From: Pseudalkalibacillus berkeleyi
Lineage (GTDB): Bacteria > Bacillota > Bacilli > Bacillales > Fictibacillaceae
Length of the DNA: 64,000 nt
Direction: 5' to 3'
Assembly: GCF_021608225.1 (NCBI RefSeq)
Contig: NZ_JAKIJS010000001.1
Location: 1,922,001 to 1,986,000, forward strand
Under the pieces are notes generated by a model. It saw only the letters and a program-made list of their open reading frames with translations, was not told the DNA's origin and ran no database searches. This document shows positions 45,270 to 54,798 of this stretch, piece after piece. Position numbers and translations under genes: made by a program. Each line of letters starts with the position of its first letter. Position 1 is the first letter of the stretch.

Positions 45270-46547
45270 TTATGCACTTTCTTTAGGTGTTTCTTTCTTG
45301 CTATCAACGACTGTTCCATCTTCTAGAATCAGTTTTGGCGTTATTTTATCAGAAACCGTCTCTTGTGTAATGATACATTTACTGATTTCTTCACGGGAAG
45401 GAAGATCAAACATGACATCCAGCATGATGCCTTCGATAATAGATCGTAATCCACGTGCTCCCGTTTTACGCTCTATTGCTTGCTTCGCGATTTCTATAAG
45501 GGCATCATCAGTAAACTCAAGCTCTACATCATCTAATTGAAGTAGCTTTTTGTATTGCTTCACAAGTGCATTCTTCGGCTTCGTCAAGATTTCGACTAGT
45601 GCCTCTTCATCAAGCGGCGTTAAGCTCGCTGTTACAGGAAGACGTCCAATGAATTCAGGAATTAACCCGAAACGAAGCAAGTCTTCAGGTAATACTTTTG
45701 ATAAGTATTCGCCTTGTTTCAAGTCAGCTTTTTCAGATGTTTCGGTACCGAATCCAATCACTTTCTTACCTAATCGACGTTTAACGATTTGTTCAATACC
45801 ATCAAAGGCACCACCACAAATGAACAAAATATTCGTCGTGTCAATTTGAATGAATTCTTGATGAGGGTGTTTACGTCCACCTTGAGGAGGAACACTTGCA
45901 ACCGTTCCTTCTAAAATTTTAAGTAAGGCTTGCTGTACACCTTCACCTGAAACATCACGCGTTATAGATGGATTTTCAGATTTTCGTGCGACTTTATCGA
46001 TTTCATCGATATAAATAATCCCACGTTCAGCTTTTTCCACATCATAGTCTGCAGATTGAATCAGCTTAAGTAGAATGTTTTCAACATCTTCACCGACATA
46101 TCCAGCTTCAGTAAGAGACGTTGCATCCGCAATCGCGAAAGGAACATTCAGGATACGAGCGAGTGTTTGCGCGAGTAATGTCTTACCGCTACCTGTAGGC
46201 CCGATCATTGCGATATTACTCTTTGCAAGTTCAACTTCATCAGATTTTTTAGATGCGTTGATTCGTTTATAGTGATTATAAACTGCAACTGATAATGACT
46301 TTTTAGCCATGTCTTGACCAATTACATAATCGTCGAGAATTTGTCGGATTTCTTGTGGTTTAGGAACATCCTTGAACTCAACATCTTCTTCTGTGCCTAA
46401 CTCTTCTTCTACGATTTCTGTACAAAGTTCAATACATTCATCACAGATATAGACACCTGGTCCTGCGACCAGTTTACGTACTTGATCTTGTGTTTTACCA
46501 CAGAAAGAACATTTTAATTGTCCTTTTTCTTCGTTAAATTTAAACAT
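45270..46547 (-). CDS. clpX: ClpX, AAA+ unfoldase of ClpXP
   Basis: 425 residues. An N-terminal zinc-binding domain has cysteines in CSFCGKTQ and ICDECIELC, the Walker A motif is [15 protein letters not shown], and the IGF-type loop that docks ClpP is seen as KVIGFGTE. It recognises and unfolds tagged proteins for degradation. Flanked by tig and lonB. Confidence 0.97.
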   Translation of the reverse strand: MFKFNEEKGQLKCSFCGKTQDQVRKLVAGPGVYICDECIELCTEIVEEELGTEEDVEFKDVPKPQEIRQILDDYVIGQDMAKKSLSVAVYNHYKRINASKKSDEVELAKSNIAMIGPTGSGKTLLAQTLARILNVPFAIADATSLTEAGYVGEDVENILLKLIQSADYDVEKAERGIIYIDEIDKVARKSENPSITRDVSGEGVQQALLKILEGTVASVPPQGGRKHPHQEFIQIDTTNILFICGGAFDGIEQIVKRRLGKKVIGFGTETSEKADLKQGEYLSKVLPEDLLRFGLIPEFIGRLPVTASLTPLDEEALVEILTKPKNALVKQYKKLLQLDDVELEFTDDALIEIAKQAIERKTGARGLRSIIEGIMLDVMFDLPSREEISKCIITQETVSDKITPKLILEDGTVVDSKKETPKESA

Positions 46548-46822
46548 CTGATCACCCCTAAAAATGGTTTGGATGAATTGTTACTTTAGTTATTTGTTAA
46601 CAAGTGTATTTTACACATCGAAACATTTCCAATATGTTTTTGAGTAACAAAACGCTCTAATGATGAAACTATTGTATGTAGACAATTTTATCATGAAGAT
46701 GAGTAAAACAAAAATAATAAAGCTTTTAGTATGTGAATTCAAACATGGTGATATGTATCAGTATAGTCATATTTCATAGATGCAATTCCATAAATCAAGA
46801 ATTTTTTTGTTATTGTTACAAA
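46548..46822 (-). other. Gap between tig and clpX, presumed clpX promoter region
   Basis: About 270 very AT-rich bases. On the minus strand TTGTTT, then 15 bp, then TAAAAT (within 46685-46715) is a weak promoter candidate. No ORF, repeat or RNA structure was found apart from the tig terminator at its far end. Confidence 0.35.
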
Positions 46823-46849
46823 ACAAGGCACGAATACTCGCGCCTTGTT
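46823..46849 (-). terminator. Terminator after tig
   Basis: AACAAGGC (46823-46829) pairs with GCCTTGTT (46843-46849) around a C/A-interrupted centre and is followed on the minus strand by TTTTG. Confidence 0.7.
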
Positions 46850-46871
46850 CTGTAGTCATTCTTATTCTATA

Positions 46872-48167
46872 TTATGCAACAGTCTTGCTATTCTCTACAA
46901 GAAAATCGATTGCCTTGCGAACTTTCAAATCACCTTTAAGAAGATCAGGTCCACCTTGCATTGCAAGCATTTGTTTCATTTTATCTGTTTCCATTTGGTA
47001 CATTTCTGCCATCTTAGTGATTTCTTCTTCAACTTCTTCATCACTAATTTCAATGTTTTCAGTTTCAGCAATTGCTTCAAGAGTCAAGTTCGTTCGAACA
47101 CGCTTTTCAGCATCTTCTTTCATTTGCTCTTTCAATTGATCTTCTGATGTTCCTGAGAACTGATAATACATATCAAGATTCATACCTTGCATTTGTAGGC
47201 GTTGATCGAATTCTTTCATCATACGATCAAGCTCGGCATTAACCATTGCTTCTGGTACATCAATTTCTGCATTATCAGAAGCTTTTTGAACGAGTTGATC
47301 TTTCATTTCGTTTTCAGCTTGAGTTGTTTTTTCTTCTTGAAGACGTTCTTTAATCTTCGTTTTCAATTCATCAAGCGTCTCAACTTCTTCATTTGCATCC
47401 TTAGCAAACTCATCATCAAGCTCAGGAAGCTCTAATTGCTTAATTTCGTGAATTTTAACCTTAAATGTAGCTTCTTTACCAGCAAGCTCTTCAGCATGGT
47501 ATTCTTCAGGGAATGTTACAACAACATCCTTTTCAGCACCAGCTTCTTCGCCTTCTAGTTGTTCTTCAAAACCTGGAATGAATGATCCAGATCCGATTTC
47601 AAGAGAATAGTTCTCAGCAGTTCCGCCTTCGAATGCTTCTCCATCAACATAACCAGCAAAGTCGATTGTTACAGTGTCTCCACTTTCAACTTTACCTTCT
47701 TCTTTAACTGTAAGTTCAGCATGTTTCTTTTGAAGCTCAGTCAATTCTTCTTGTACGTGTTCATCGGTTACTTCAGTGTCTTGCTTTTCAACTTCAAGTC
47801 CTTTGTACTCTCCAAGTTTCACTTCAGGTTTTACAGTAACTGTCGCTTTGAAAATAAGGTTTTTCCCTTTTTCCATTTGCTCGATGTCAACGTCAGGTTG
47901 ATCAACTGGATCAATTCCAGTTTCTTCTACAGCTTCACTGTATGCGGTTGGCAGCAAGATGTCTAGAGCATCTTGATAAAGAGCTTCTACTCCAAAACGC
48001 TTTTCAAACATAGGACGAGGTACCTTCCCTTTACGGAATCCAGGTACATTCACCTTTTTTACGACCTTTTTGAATGCTTGGTCTAAAGCTTCGTTAACAC
48101 GTTCTGCATCAACATCAATTGTTAATACACCTTGGTTGCCTTCTTGTTTTTCCCATTTTGCACTCAT
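46872..48167 (-). CDS. tig: Trigger factor, ribosome-bound chaperone
   Basis: 431 residues. The ribosome-docking signature [19 protein letters not shown] lies in the N-terminal domain, the peptidyl-prolyl isomerase domain includes [19 protein letters not shown], and a long helical C-terminal arm rich in K, E and M follows. It shields nascent chains at the exit tunnel. Conserved neighbour of clpX. Confidence 0.97.
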   Translation of the reverse strand: MSAKWEKQEGNQGVLTIDVDAERVNEALDQAFKKVVKKVNVPGFRKGKVPRPMFEKRFGVEALYQDALDILLPTAYSEAVEETGIDPVDQPDVDIEQMEKGKNLIFKATVTVKPEVKLGEYKGLEVEKQDTEVTDEHVQEELTELQKKHAELTVKEEGKVESGDTVTIDFAGYVDGEAFEGGTAENYSLEIGSGSFIPGFEEQLEGEEAGAEKDVVVTFPEEYHAEELAGKEATFKVKIHEIKQLELPELDDEFAKDANEEVETLDELKTKIKERLQEEKTTQAENEMKDQLVQKASDNAEIDVPEAMVNAELDRMMKEFDQRLQMQGMNLDMYYQFSGTSEDQLKEQMKEDAEKRVRTNLTLEAIAETENIEISDEEVEEEITKMAEMYQMETDKMKQMLAMQGGPDLLKGDLKVRKAIDFLVENSKTVA

Positions 48168-48264
48168 GACTAATTTCCCTCCAACATATATCTTCTTATT
48201 ACTTCATTAACGTTCGAATGAGTTTACAACCACTACATTATAACACATGCCCATTGGTTTTCAA

Positions 48265-49332
48265 CTAGTTCGGTTGATCATCCGGTAATCCAATATCTTT
48301 CACGGAAATGCGTTCTATTTCGAGAATCTTTTCAACGACTTCTTCAACCGTTTGTTCATCGAGCGAAAACGCAATTTGTAATTCATCTCCATCAAACTCA
48401 AGTCCGTTTAGTCGATGTGCAACTTCTAGGACCGCTACTGCCCATAATTGTTCATTTAATGGTTCAGGCTGGAATGGATACACCATAAATAAATAATGGT
48501 CCCAAATTTGAACAGCCATTTCTAGTAAAGTCGGATTGTTTTGCTCCAATTCATGAACGATAATCTTTTTAACAAGTCGATAAAATTGACCCTCAGGTAT
48601 GTCTTCAAGATCACCTGTATGAATATCGATTGATTTTCCAAACTTATGTACATTTACTGTTTCATGTGCCGGTCCATCTTTTAACATTTGTAACACAATC
48701 GTTTTTAATGATGGGTTTCCGTCAGGATATGTAAGGTACCTTTTTAATTGTTCGCGAATCTCAGGATGATCGGGCATCTCAATTGACTGTACAGCTTGCC
48801 ATTGTTGTTTTGAGTCTCCAGATTTCAGCTGCGATTCTAAGTTGTTGAGATCAGTTGGTGATACAGACTCTGGTATCTCATTTTTCACATCGAGACCTTG
48901 CGATTCATCTTCGGCCATTTTCCTGCTGAAATAAAGAAGTTGGTAAAAGTTCTCAGCCATTTGTGGCGGGAGACTTTGTTCTTGTATGACAGCCTCTAAT
49001 ATTTCGACTACATCCTCATAGTCTCCGAGCTGAATTAGAATCGATATGTATATTTGTAAGACATCATAATACTCGCCAATGTCTTTCTTTAAAATTTCAT
49101 CACACTTTACTTTCGCATCTTCAAGCTGGCCTAATTCAACCAAACTTAATACAACACCAATATTCCCTTGAGGATGATCAGGTTCCATTTCAATCAGCTG
49201 CTGAAAATAATTGAGTGATTCTTTAAATTTCTTTTGTTTAAGGGCTGACATTCCCTTATTCACAAGCTTTGCAGTAAGGTTTGGGAAGTAAACGATTTTA
49301 CTGTCACGCGGCCCTTTATGGTCTTTTTCCAA
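48265..49332 (-). CDS. ysoA: TPR-repeat protein, YsoA-like
   Basis: 355 residues. Two or more TPR motifs occupy about 20-130 (ALKQKKFKESLNYFQQLIEM, VVLSLVELGQLEDAKVKCDE), followed by a longer helical region with no enzymatic motif. Position next to tig matches ysoA of B. subtilis. The function is unknown; TPR domains usually mediate protein contacts. Confidence 0.8.
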   Translation of the reverse strand: MEKDHKGPRDSKIVYFPNLTAKLVNKGMSALKQKKFKESLNYFQQLIEMEPDHPQGNIGVVLSLVELGQLEDAKVKCDEILKKDIGEYYDVLQIYISILIQLGDYEDVVEILEAVIQEQSLPPQMAENFYQLLYFSRKMAEDESQGLDVKNEIPESVSPTDLNNLESQLKSGDSKQQWQAVQSIEMPDHPEIREQLKRYLTYPDGNPSLKTIVLQMLKDGPAHETVNVHKFGKSIDIHTGDLEDIPEGQFYRLVKKIIVHELEQNNPTLLEMAVQIWDHYLFMVYPFQPEPLNEQLWAVAVLEVAHRLNGLEFDGDELQIAFSLDEQTVEEVVEKILEIERISVKDIGLPDDQPN

Positions 49333-49451
49333 ATCAATCTCCCCGCTTTTTTCAATCGTTTAAAGTAAGTTTAGCAGTTTAACTAACTAAAAACAAATCT
49401 AATCAACCTAATCGGTGTTAACAAGTGTCTTTACATAAATTATCACTAAAT

Positions 49452-49495
49452 AATAAAAAAACGCTCCTTCTCACTTTGATGTGAAAATAGCGTTT
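49452..49495 (-). terminator. Terminator of the tRNA unit
   Basis: Minus strand AACGCTATTTTCAC pairs with GTGAGAAGGAGCGTT (two mismatches, 6-nt loop) and is followed by TTTTTTT. It lies 15 bp past the tRNA-Arg 3' end. Confidence 0.85.
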
Positions 49496-49510
49496 GTATG
49501 TATTGAGTAA

Positions 49511-49587
49511 TGGCGTCCCAGGAGCGATTCGAACGCCCGACCGACAGCTTAGAAGGCTGTTGCTCTATCCTGCTGAGCTACTGGGAC
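49511..49587 (-). tRNA. tRNA-Arg (anticodon TCT)
   Basis: The minus strand folds as a full cloverleaf. The acceptor arm GTCCCAG pairs with CTGGGAC, the anticodon loop CTTCTAA gives TCT, reading AGA arginine codons, and the T-loop is TTCGAAT. The CCA end is encoded. It is the second gene of a two-tRNA unit with its own terminator. Confidence 0.97.
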
Positions 49588-49624
49588 TTAATAAAAATGT
49601 GTAAAATTATATGCGATAATTAAA

Positions 49625-49698
49625 TGGAGCGGGTGATGAGAATCGAACTCACGACCAGAGCTTGGAAGGCTCTTGTTTTACCACTAAACTACACCCGC
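49625..49698 (-). tRNA. tRNA-Gly (anticodon TCC)
   Basis: Minus strand cloverleaf with acceptor GCGGGTG and CACCCGC, anticodon loop CTTCCAA giving TCC (GGA glycine codons), T-loop TTCGATT and encoded CCA. It is 37 bp upstream of tRNA-Arg and first after the promoter. Confidence 0.97.
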
Positions 49699-49720
49699 AC
49701 GTTTATCAGCGACAATATTT

Positions 49721-49749
49721 AATATATCGTACGCGCTGAAAATTGTCAA
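49721..49749 (-). promoter_or_regulatory. Sigma-A promoter of the tRNA-Gly/tRNA-Arg unit
   Basis: Minus strand consensus TTGACA (49744-49749), 17 bp, TATATT (49721-49726). The -10 lies 22 bp before the 5' end of tRNA-Gly. Confidence 0.88.
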
Positions 49750-49780
49750 TGGTTTTTTAAAAAGTCGTGAGTCCATTTTG

Positions 49781-50296
49781 TTACAGTCTATATTCAGTTG
49801 ATAAATCGGACAATTCGTTTCCGTTATATTCAAAGAATCTCACGTTTATCTTGTTTCGGTCTTCGCGTTCGCAAATCGCATATGTTTTTTCTTTGCGACC
49901 TCTAGGCAATCTAATACTACCTGGATTGACGAAGACCATCCCATTCGACTCAAAAGATTCCGCGACGTGAGAGTGACCAAAGAAAACGAAGTCTGCCCCA
50001 TACTCCTCAGCTCTGTAGGCTAAGTTCATATATGACATTTTAACGTTATACAGATGTCCATGTGTAACAAATAAACGATATCCTTGTTCTTCGACTAAAG
50101 TTTCATTTGGAAAATCATCATGCGCAAGATCCATATTCCCTTGCACATTATAAAAAGCACGTAAGTATGGATGATCCGCTGCCAATTCCGAGTCACCACA
50201 GTGTATCATCACATCAACTTGATTCTTGTGCATTTCTTGGATTTCCTTAAGTTCTTCTGAGAGACCGTGACTGTCGCTTACAACTAGTACCTTCAA
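49781..50296 (-). CDS. ysnB: YsnB-like metallophosphoesterase
   Basis: 171 residues of the MJ0936/YfcE family. Metal motifs are SDSHG (8-12), HCGDSE, GNMDLAHDD, VTHGH and GHSHV. The family hydrolyses phosphodiesters with Mn or Ni; the cellular substrate is unclear. TTG start at 50296 after AAGGAGGACC. Last gene of the rph-rdgB-ysnB operon, 24 bp after rdgB. Confidence 0.92.
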   Translation of the reverse strand: MKVLVVSDSHGLSEELKEIQEMHKNQVDVMIHCGDSELAADHPYLRAFYNVQGNMDLAHDDFPNETLVEEQGYRLFVTHGHLYNVKMSYMNLAYRAEEYGADFVFFGHSHVAESFESNGMVFVNPGSIRLPRGRKEKTYAICEREDRNKINVRFFEYNGNELSDLSTEYRL

Positions 50297-50320
50297 GATG
50301 GAGGTCCTCCTTATAGCGAA

Positions 50321-50914
50321 CTAAAAGATTTCAGACCACTGTTCGCGCAATTTTTTTAATGCATTAGCTCTGTGACTGATCTGATTCTTTTGACTAGGCT
50401 CTAGTTGAGCCATTGTTTTTTTTAGAGATGGCACATAAAAAACAGGATCATATCCGAATCCATGCTCACCTATTTTTTCTTGAGAAATGATTCCTTCACA
50501 AGTGCCTTTAACAATAGTAGTCTCTTTACCCGGAATTGCAATGGCTAAAACAGAAACAAACTGTGCCGTTCGTTCAGATTCATGGACAGACTTCAGTTCA
50601 TAAAGGACCTTATCCATATTCGCATCATCGTTTTTGTCTTCGCCTGCGTATCTAGCTGAGAATACGCCAGGTCTCCCGTCTAATGCATCTATAACGAGAC
50701 CGGAATCATCAGCAATGACAGGTTGATGAAAGTGAGCTGAAATGGTTTCTGCTTTAATTGAAGCATTTTCTTCAAACGTAGATCCTGTTTCTTCAATTTC
50801 ATCATGAAAATCAAGGTCTCGTAATGATACAACCGAAACATCAAATTGTTTGAGCATCGAGCGGAACTCTTTAACTTTCCCTTCATTATGAGAAGCGATA
50901 ATGATCTCGTTCAT
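50321..50914 (-). CDS. rdgB: XTP/dITP pyrophosphatase (RdgB/HAM1)
   Basis: 197 residues. It starts IIASHNEGKVKEF, the NTP-binding motif, and has IADDSGLVIDALDGRPGVFSARYAG in the active-site region. It removes deaminated purine nucleotides from the pool. It starts 1 bp after the rph stop. Confidence 0.95.
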   Translation of the reverse strand: MNEIIIASHNEGKVKEFRSMLKQFDVSVVSLRDLDFHDEIEETGSTFEENASIKAETISAHFHQPVIADDSGLVIDALDGRPGVFSARYAGEDKNDDANMDKVLYELKSVHESERTAQFVSVLAIAIPGKETTIVKGTCEGIISQEKIGEHGFGYDPVFYVPSLKKTMAQLEPSQKNQISHRANALKKLREQWSEIF

Positions 50915-50915
50915 A

Positions 50916-51659
50916 TTATTTTTCTCCTATTAGATGTTGGATATCTCCGAGCGCTTCCTTTTGATGTTCGATTAGCTCAGTGATCCCTTTATCTGCAAGT
51001 TCAAGTAACGTTTGTAATTGCTTATACGAGAATGTTGCTTCTTCACCTGTACCTTGTAACTCTACAAATTCCTTTTCACTCGTCATAATTACATTCATAT
51101 CGACATGCGCTTTTGAATCCTCTAAATAACAAAGGTCAAGGATTTCTCCTTTTTCAGGTGCAACACCAACAGATGTTGCTGCAATAAATTCCCTAATTGG
51201 CATCTTTTTAATGACGCCTCTCTCTATTAAACGATTAAATGCGATTGCCATTGCAACAAATGCACCTGTGATACTTGCAGTACGAGTACCACCATCAGCT
51301 TGTATGACATCGCAATCAATCCAACATGTTCGCTCACCAATTTGATTTAAATCTACTACTGAGCGAAGTGCCCTTCCGATTAAACGTTGGATTTCCATCG
51401 TTCGTCCAGAAACTTTACCTTTACTCGATTCTCGAATGTTACGTTGTTCAGTTGCCCGTGGAAGCATTGAGTATTCAGCTGCGATCCACCCTTTTCCTTG
51501 GTTACGCATAAAAGGAGGTACCCGCTCCTCTATACTTGCATTACAAATCACTTTTGTGTCGCCAATAGATATGAGCACCGAACCTTCAGGGTGCTTTGTA
51601 TAATCTGTTTCAATATGTATATTTCTTAACTGATCGCTTGTTCTGCCATCCGTTCTCAT
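50916..51659 (-). CDS. rph: Ribonuclease PH
   Basis: 247 residues. The phosphorolytic core includes the RNase PH signature [19 protein letters not shown]. It trims tRNA 3' ends. The ATG at 51659 is 8 bp after GGAGG; the ATG at 51665 is too close to that site and the frame upstream of it only contains the site itself. First gene of rph-rdgB-ysnB. Confidence 0.95.
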   Translation of the reverse strand: MRTDGRTSDQLRNIHIETDYTKHPEGSVLISIGDTKVICNASIEERVPPFMRNQGKGWIAAEYSMLPRATEQRNIRESSKGKVSGRTMEIQRLIGRALRSVVDLNQIGERTCWIDCDVIQADGGTRTASITGAFVAMAIAFNRLIERGVIKKMPIREFIAATSVGVAPEKGEILDLCYLEDSKAHVDMNVIMTSEKEFVELQGTGEEATFSYKQLQTLLELADKGITELIEHQKEALGDIQHLIGEK

Positions 51660-51788
51660 CGTCATTTCCTCCCCTTTTTTCAAACACTATCGATTAGTAT
51701 GACCAACTATTTAGCATTCATTTAGGTTAGTCGTTCATGATTTAAATTTAAAGTTCTACATGTATGTTACACCTGCTTATAGAAACAA

Positions 51789-51813
51789 GAAAAAGGCGGC
51801 TTCAAGACCGCCT
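51789..51813 (-). terminator. Terminator after gerM
   Basis: AGGCGG (51794-51799) and CCGCCT (51808-51813) with GCTTCAAG pairing inside, followed on the minus strand by TTTTTC. Confidence 0.85.
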
Positions 51814-51843
51814 CATCCTATCTTATACTAACATAATTACAAT

Positions 51844-52926
51844 TTAAAATTCTACTGTGTTTACTTCTACAGGTCTTGAGACAGGCTCCGTTAATTTTTT
51901 CCCAACTTCAGTTAGAACCTCTGCTTCGCCATTTACCTTTATAGATACTTTCTCTACACCCGTCAATTCAGTAATGGATAATACGAGAGAATTGAGTACC
52001 ACATTTGAAATGGCCGTATTGTCTAATTCACTTAAAATCGCTTCATTAAAGTTGAGTGTTACAACACCATTCTCTTCCACCGGAGCACTTACTAGTTCTA
52101 CCGTGTTTCTAAAGTCACTTAGTAAACCAGATTGAAGAGAGGGACCATTCAACAATTCATTGACCGTTGATTTCACTAAATTATCTTTAGATGAAACAAC
52201 CCTTGTTACAGGTACATATTGATACTTCCCATCACTTGCTCCCACAAAATATACAGTGACCGTATCACTACCTGTGATATCAACAACGCCGTTTGTTTCT
52301 ATATTGATTCCGTCTGCACGCGTCATACTTTCTCCAATTGGCGTTTGATTAACTGGCATTACTTTTTGGTCGATTCCATTAATCCTAATTTTCACGGCTG
52401 AAATATTATCAAATTGAGTGAGCGTATAAGTTAACGATTGTAAAATTCTTTGTTCATCTTCAACTGCATACTCCTTAAAGTCTTCAGAGAAATCAACAAC
52501 AGCAGTTCCTTGATCAATGTTCACATCCAAGACTTCTGTGCCTGCTGGCAATACAGCCCTCATTCCATTTGGCAACATATTTGATACTTTTCCATCACGG
52601 ACTAAGTATTCGACCACTTGTTTTGCAGGCTCTTGTGATAGTGGTAAGTTCATCGTTTGCGGAACGACTAATCCGTTTTCATTAATTAAGTATACTTGCA
52701 ATTGCTGTGAATCAGTTGCACCTGCTGGGGCATCTTTCCCACCTGCCATAGCATCGGTATCCTTGCCATTTTCATCAAGAGATTCTCCCTTGTCGAGATA
52801 GTTAACCTCTTTAGGCGGATCAATTTCATTATTTGTTTTTTCAGTTAACAGTCCACATCCAGATGACACGATTAATAGACCTGTTAAAAGAGAGACGAAT
52901 ACGATCCTTCTCTGCTTTTTTCTCAT
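51844..52926 (-). CDS. gerM: GerM, sporulation/germination lipoprotein with two GerM domains
   Basis: 360 residues. Lipoprotein-type signal ending VSSGC (C24); the residue at -3 is serine, so the lipobox is atypical. Two tandem GerM domains span about 75-200 and 215-345. In B. subtilis GerM helps anchor the engulfment channel proteins at the septum. The 180 bp upstream contain no ORF; an AT-rich TATATATA stretch 40 bp before the start is a possible sporulation promoter but not assigned. Confidence 0.93.
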   Translation of the reverse strand: MRKKQRRIVFVSLLTGLLIVSSGCGLLTEKTNNEIDPPKEVNYLDKGESLDENGKDTDAMAGGKDAPAGATDSQQLQVYLINENGLVVPQTMNLPLSQEPAKQVVEYLVRDGKVSNMLPNGMRAVLPAGTEVLDVNIDQGTAVVDFSEDFKEYAVEDEQRILQSLTYTLTQFDNISAVKIRINGIDQKVMPVNQTPIGESMTRADGINIETNGVVDITGSDTVTVYFVGASDGKYQYVPVTRVVSSKDNLVKSTVNELLNGPSLQSGLLSDFRNTVELVSAPVEENGVVTLNFNEAILSELDNTAISNVVLNSLVLSITELTGVEKVSIKVNGEAEVLTEVGKKLTEPVSRPVEVNTVEF

Positions 52927-53108
52927 TCAATTCCCTCCCACAGTGGTTTGTACTACTATATATACGAGCCATCTGTCCAATTAGACCAAAGTTATCTTTT
53001 TAACTTTATAAAATTCTTAAATGCTTGTTAAAGATAGTTGAAATACCGTTCCACCTAAATGTAAAAACTTTTTTAGTTAATTATTCGATATAAACCTTCT
53101 ATAAGAAA

Positions 53109-53373
53109 AAGGGACTGTCTAAATAAGTCCCTAACAGAAAATAATACCTTCAGCAAACATTGTTGTTGATTTCAACGAAATTCACGACACTCCTGCGGGA
53201 ATAGCGAGCCAGGCGAGACCCCGCAGCAAACTTTAACTACTGGAATATGAGGTGAGCGAGGAGGCTCGCGGTTCGCCCGCGGAAAGGGAGTGAATTTCGA
53301 AGAAATCATTATCTTTATTTAACAAAGGAGCTGTCAGAAGGTCAGTTTTCACTGATTTTCTGGACAGCCCCTT
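53109..53373. repeat. MITE-like element, 265 bp, with 11-bp terminal inverted repeats
   Basis: AAGGGACTGTC (53109-53119) faces GACAGCCCCTT (53363-53373), an 11-bp inverted repeat with one mismatch. Inside are hairpins GGGACT/AGTCCC and GCTGTCAGAAGGTCAG/CTGATTTTCTGGACAGC. The core includes CTCCTGCGGGAA, GAGACCCCGCAG, GCGAGGAGGCTC and CCCGCGGAAAG, a combination recognised from a repeat scattered through many Bacillaceae genomes. No transposase is encoded. The element abuts the murI stop and may act as its terminator. The core is clearly GC-richer than its flanks. Confidence 0.85.
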
Positions 53374-53375
53374 AA

Positions 53376-54170
53376 TTACAATTCAATATGTTCGATATGT
53401 TTTATACTTTGATCAAACCACTCTTGTGTCAGTCTGTTGAATATTTGATTAGGACCTGTCGTAAAGAAACGATGCTCTGGAAGTTGATCTCCTTTATTCA
53501 ATTGCTCACTGTAATAAAGAATCGTACTCACTTCACGTGCGGTTTCAGATCCGGATGAAATAATTGAGACTGATGATCCCATCACTTCCTCAATGACTGG
53601 CTTTAAGATCGGATAATGTGTACATCCCAAAATGAGAGTATCTATCGGTAGGTTTGTTAGTGGCGCTAGTCTTTCATAAACAATTCTTTTTGTATCTCTT
53701 TCATGAACCATTCCGCTCTCAACTAAAGGTACAAATTCAGGACATGCTAGACTGTGTACATTTACCTTACTATCAATACTATGTAAAGCCTGCACATATG
53801 CTCGACTTGCTACCGTTCCTTCTGTCCCAATCACACCAATTTCACGGTTCATGGAAACCTTGATCGCAGCGCGTGCTCCCGGGTGTATAACGCCTACGAC
53901 GGGTATTGATAAGGTTCTTTGAGCTTCATCTAATACCGCTGCTGTTGCTGTATTACAAGCAATAACAAGGAGCTTAATATCTTTGCCAAGAAGATAATGT
54001 ATCATATTCCAAGTAAATGTCCGCACCTCCTCAAATTGGCGAGGGCCATAAGGACATCGGGCTGTATCTCCAAGATAATATATTTTTTCTTTTGGCAGTT
54101 GCCTCATGACTTCCCTTGCAACCGTCATACCGCCTACACCTGAATCAATAATTCCAATCGCTCTTTTCAA
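53376..54170 (-). CDS. murI: Glutamate racemase
   Basis: 264 residues. The catalytic cysteines are in [13 protein letters not shown] and [10 protein letters not shown], and the N-terminus [15 protein letters not shown] is typical. It makes D-glutamate for peptidoglycan. The homologue at this position in B. subtilis is racE. It ends where the repeat element begins. Confidence 0.96.
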   Translation of the reverse strand: MKRAIGIIDSGVGGMTVAREVMRQLPKEKIYYLGDTARCPYGPRQFEEVRTFTWNMIHYLLGKDIKLLVIACNTATAAVLDEAQRTLSIPVVGVIHPGARAAIKVSMNREIGVIGTEGTVASRAYVQALHSIDSKVNVHSLACPEFVPLVESGMVHERDTKRIVYERLAPLTNLPIDTLILGCTHYPILKPVIEEVMGSSVSIISSGSETAREVSTILYYSEQLNKGDQLPEHRFFTTGPNQIFNRLTQEWFDQSIKHIEHIEL

Positions 54171-54196
54171 TTAAACCCCTCATTTTCTTTACATGT

Positions 54197-54643
54197 CTAG
54201 TTAGGGTGATACATGTTCATTTTGTCATAAAGAAGATGAAGACTTTGGTGGAGGTTTTCAATCTCGTCTGCAGAAAAAGAATCTGTCAATTCCTTTAAAT
54301 AGTTCTGTCTTCTTTTAATGACTTCTTCTATTATTTCGTACCCTTTATCGAGTTTCTGTATACGTACAACGCGACGGTCATTAGGATCGCGTATACGCTT
54401 TACCAACCCATTTTTCTCCATTCGATCAATTAAATCAGTGGTTGTGCTATATGCTAAGTACATTTTATTGGATAAATCACCAATCGTCATTTCATCTTGT
54501 TCAAATAACCATTGTAGAGCAACAAACTGAGGAGGAGTAATTGAGAAATCATTCAATATTTCTCTTCCCTTTTGTTTGATGTGTCCTGAAATTTTTCTTA
54601 ATGATTTTTCCATTTCGTTAATCTTTACTTCTTTACTTTCCAA
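54197..54643 (-). CDS. ysmB: MarR-family transcriptional regulator, YsmB-like
   Basis: 148 residues with a winged helix-turn-helix (MTIGDLSNKMYLAYSTTTDLIDRMEKNGLV, about 52-80) and the basic wing RDPNDRRVVRIQ. A long C-terminal dimerisation helix follows. In B. subtilis ysmB lies between gerE and racE. The target and ligand are unknown. It is 26 bp before murI. Confidence 0.9.
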   Translation of the reverse strand: MESKEVKINEMEKSLRKISGHIKQKGREILNDFSITPPQFVALQWLFEQDEMTIGDLSNKMYLAYSTTTDLIDRMEKNGLVKRIRDPNDRRVVRIQKLDKGYEIIEEVIKRRQNYLKELTDSFSADEIENLHQSLHLLYDKMNMYHPN

Positions 54644-54749
54644 AGACGTAACCTCCTGAACATACTATTACATCTATTTTGATTGGTTTTGTTTGTTTTT
54701 TCAACTTTTATATTTTGCGCTTCCAACCATTTGGAAATATCGATACCAA

Positions 54750-54792
54750 TAAAAAAAGACTAACTCAACACGTTTAGTGTTGAATCAGTCTT
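54750..54792 (-). terminator. Terminator of the ptsGHI operon
   Basis: Minus strand AAGACTGATTCAACACTAAA pairs with GTGTTGAGTTAGTCTT and is followed by seven T. It starts a few bases after the ptsI stop. Confidence 0.92.
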
Positions 54793-54798
54793 CACCTG

